Both the position numbers and the translations under genes were made by a program. DNA of 21,036 bases from Botryllus schlosseri. Its lineage: Eukaryota; Chordata; Ascidiacea; Stolidobranchia; Styelidae. Below the pieces are notes generated by a model. It was not told the origin of the DNA. It saw nothing but the letters and a program-made list of their open reading frames with translations, and made no database searches. This document shows positions 19,289 to 21,036 of this stretch, in pieces (positions within the stretch are counted from its first letter, which is position 1; each line of letters starts with the position of its first letter). The stretch spans positions 1 to 21,036 of the forward strand of contig ATSW01099026.1 in NCBI GenBank assembly GCA_000444245.1, given 5' to 3'.

Positions 19289-19474
19289 CCAACAGTCTCA
19301 AGGGTCTCTTGAACATTATTTGACGGTTTTTCTTGTAAGGCAAGTAAATGCACCAGGCTTGGATTATAACAGTTTAAGAACAATTTATTACTTGCATTGA
19401 ATGATCCCACTCATCATAGTTTGCCCAGTCCGCTTTCAGTCGCTTGAAACTGGTCGAGAAAGTTACCTTTAGTG

Positions 19475-19537
19475 CATTGGTTCTAAACCGTGGTGCTGCC
19501 GCACAAGACTGTTCAGGGGTTACGTGAGAAAATGCGG
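19475..19537 (+). mobile_element. Orphan hAT terminus
   Basis: It begins cattggttctaaaccgtggtg and continues gccgcacaagactgttcaggggttacgtgag, the layout of a Charlie-like hAT end (cagtggttctTaaccgtGGTGCCGC, later GGGGT.CCG). LINE copy C begins right after it, so that LINE may have landed in or cut the hAT element. No partner end is found. Confidence 0.5.
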
Positions 19538-19735
19538 TACTATACTATCTTCTTTACTTTTCATTCAGTGTACATCCCTCCTCTTTACATCGCCTAAGCC
19601 AAGGTGGGTGTCTGATTATTATATGGACTACTCCAAGTCGCTTCGACACCTGTCTTTTCATCGTATCGCATTTTTGTGGTGTATTGAACTGATAAAAATT
19701 GCTAATAAACCAATGATGATGATGATGATGATGAA
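19538..19735 (+). mobile_element. CR1/L2-like LINE 3' untranslated end, copy C
   Basis: It starts within the 3' untranslated region (ctatactatctt, cattcagtgtacatcc), then cgcctaagccaaggtggg, ggtgtattgaactgat, gctaataaacc, and ends in an (atg)n tail (about 19712-19733). No coding part remains. The last 50 bases are nearly identical to the inverted copy at the window's right edge, so C and D are probably one young subfamily. SINE S2 begins immediately after the tail. Confidence 0.83.
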
Positions 19736-19736
19736 G

Positions 19737-20007
19737 GACAAAGTACGTAGAGGTGACGATAAAGCGCCTGCCGCCCGCGTCGGAGGCAATTCTTGGCTCC
19801 TCTTTCCCCGCGTCGCTGTTCTTACGGCGACATAAAAGCCCAGAAAAATAGCCGATGAAAGAGCGCACTAACGAGGAATGGAAAGAGCAACAAAGAGCCG
19901 CGGAATGGAGACAAACATCGAAGAAAGAACTGCTACATGGGCACTAGGTGGATGTCAGTTTAAGAGATCGCAACTGCAACCGCAAATGGTCGTTCGGCAT
20001 CCTCCTA
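19737..20007 (+). mobile_element. SINE family S2, copy 2 (plus strand, degraded head)
   Basis: The head retains gtagaggtgacgataaag but the B box is lost. The body has cgtcgctgttcttacggcgac, gatgaaagagcgcac, catcgaagaaagaactgc, and ends ggtcgttcggcatcctcctat. It follows directly on the microsatellite tail of LINE copy C and is followed without gap by a second S2 body. Confidence 0.82.
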
Positions 20008-20250
20008 TTCCGGCGTAGGAGGTTATTCTGGGCTACTCGTCCTCCGTGTCGCTGTTCTTACGGCCACGAAAAAGACCAGAAAAAAGACCCGATGAAGAAT
20101 TAAACAAGGGCAAGAGCAAGAAAGAGCGGCAAAAAGGACCGACGTATATAAAGATTAACATCGAAAAAATGTGACATCGGGCACTAGGCCGAGGTGTATA
20201 CCAAATTAAAACACCGCAACTGGTCGTCCCAGTCGTTTTGGCATTCCCTT
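20008..20250 (+). mobile_element. SINE family S2, copy 3 (head-less, joined to copy 2)
   Basis: It begins at ttccggcgtaggaggttattctggg, which corresponds to the end of the B box in S2 copy 1, so the tRNA head is absent. The body follows (gtcgctgttcttacggccacg, cgatgaagaa, atgtgacatcgggcactaggccga) and ends ttggcattccc. The head-to-tail junction with copy 2 gives a dimer-like arrangement with one promoter region and two bodies. Confidence 0.8.
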
Positions 20251-20986
20251 ATCTGTTCATGACATCGCGTTGTGTGTGTCATGTATATCGCACGGCACAT
20301 TCTTTGAGTGTCGTGCGTGGGCCCATGAAAATATAACCAGTCGATTATTAAAATAATGTGAGCACATCGACGTAGGAGAGAGTAATCACAGGTGAACCTC
20401 CTTCGTAACGAGCTACTGCGGAGAATCAAACTGGGCCTCCACCGGCACCAGTGCTGCTAGGTTGCTGTGAACTGTTCCTGAGAACTGTTCCCTAGAACCA
20501 CTGACCTAGTGTCTGTGTCTGATAATTCTGCTAATTGACAGTCGCCGTCGACGAAAAATTTTCGTGTCATTCGTAACTGTAAGGGTAGTATTCTGAGATA
20601 GATAAAGTCCACAAGCGGGTACCGGTCGAGTGTTCACAAGCAACCACGAAAGTGCATCACACGCAAATAATTAAAAAAACGATAAGCTTCAACGACATAC
20701 CCAGTATTTGTGCCACAGTGCCGCAAGGTGGTGTAGTGGACAAGTCAGAACTCGATAAAGATTGACGTATGGGAACTCTGGGAGTAGAATTCACACGTCG
20801 GTGCCGGGAGCGAAGCTAAGTCGCTAAGTCGCTATTTCATTTCTGGAATTGTCAATGAAATTGTCATTTCTTCGACAATAACCTACGATACATGGAATTC
20901 ACATCGGATGGCTTGTACAAACGTAGCTATCAAGTTCAATGTTCACCCGACTGCATGACATACCGTTCTCATGGCCGAAGTATTTC
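20251..20986. other. Mostly unassigned DNA with a weak tRNA-like stretch
   Basis: Around 20722-20800 lies aaggtggtgtagtggacaag, which fits an A box, then gggagtagaattc some 45 bp later, a poor B box. This could be the decayed head of a SINE. A small tandem (ctaagtcg repeated near 20815-20830) follows. Nothing else is recognised. Confidence 0.35.
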
Positions 20987-21036
20987 CATCATCATTGGTT
21001 TATTAGCAATTTTATCAGTTCAATACACCACAAAAA
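20987..21036 (-). mobile_element. CR1/L2-like LINE 3' end, copy D (cut by the window edge)
   Basis: Reverse complemented it reads tttttgtggtgtattgaac through gctaataaacc to an (atg)n tail, matching the end of copy C with about one base of length difference over 47 bp. The element continues beyond the window. It faces copy C, so the two form an inverted pair enclosing the S2 dimer. Confidence 0.85.

Overview
This looks like a stretch of intergenic DNA from an animal nuclear genome, packed with old transposable elements. I see no intact host gene, no rRNA or functional tRNA gene, no CRISPR array and no bacterial-style operon. The DNA is AT-rich by eye but CpG is not depleted. Together with the mix of hAT transposons, tRNA-derived SINEs and 3' fragments of CR1/L2-like and RNase H-bearing LINEs, this suggests an invertebrate, which I cannot place further. 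Single N bases occur only between 966 and 2865, so that part of the assembly is less certain.

Layout. 1-4446: a non-autonomous hAT element (378-1234) with a perfect 8-bp target duplication, then unassigned DNA with a short direct repeat and the first copy (about 2801-2930) of a three-copy dispersed repeat, called module R here. 4447-9261: a lone hAT terminus, a minus-strand SINE (family S1, 5403-5632) with target duplications, and a long stretch with nothing I can assign. 9262-11207: a GAGTC-rich MITE (9262-9719), then a striking arrangement (9837-11207) in which arrays of one 15-bp minisatellite lie in opposite orientations at the two ends and a compact foldback sits inside. 11208-14060: module R copy 2, otherwise unassigned. 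14061-15020: a second copy of the first hAT family, with another hAT-like element nested inside it.

15258-21036 is a dense retroelement graveyard. It holds four 3' ends of one CR1/L2-like LINE family (15258, 16110, 19538 and, in reverse, the window edge), two SINE families with tRNA-like heads (S1 at 17305; S2 at 17625, 19737 and 20008), a 3' tail ending in (TC)n, a broken minus-strand LINE with RNase H and a cysteine/histidine terminal motif (18300-19140), module R copy 3, and two more hAT ends.

Nothing here works together as a pathway. The elements are parasites and their non-autonomous passengers: hAT MITEs would need a transposase made elsewhere, and the SINEs a LINE reverse transcriptase. 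The S1 copy at 17305 ends like the CR1/L2-like LINE, which hints at such a partnership. The most unusual structure is 9837-11207. Module R, with two adjacent hairpins, is a second candidate for an undescribed repeat.
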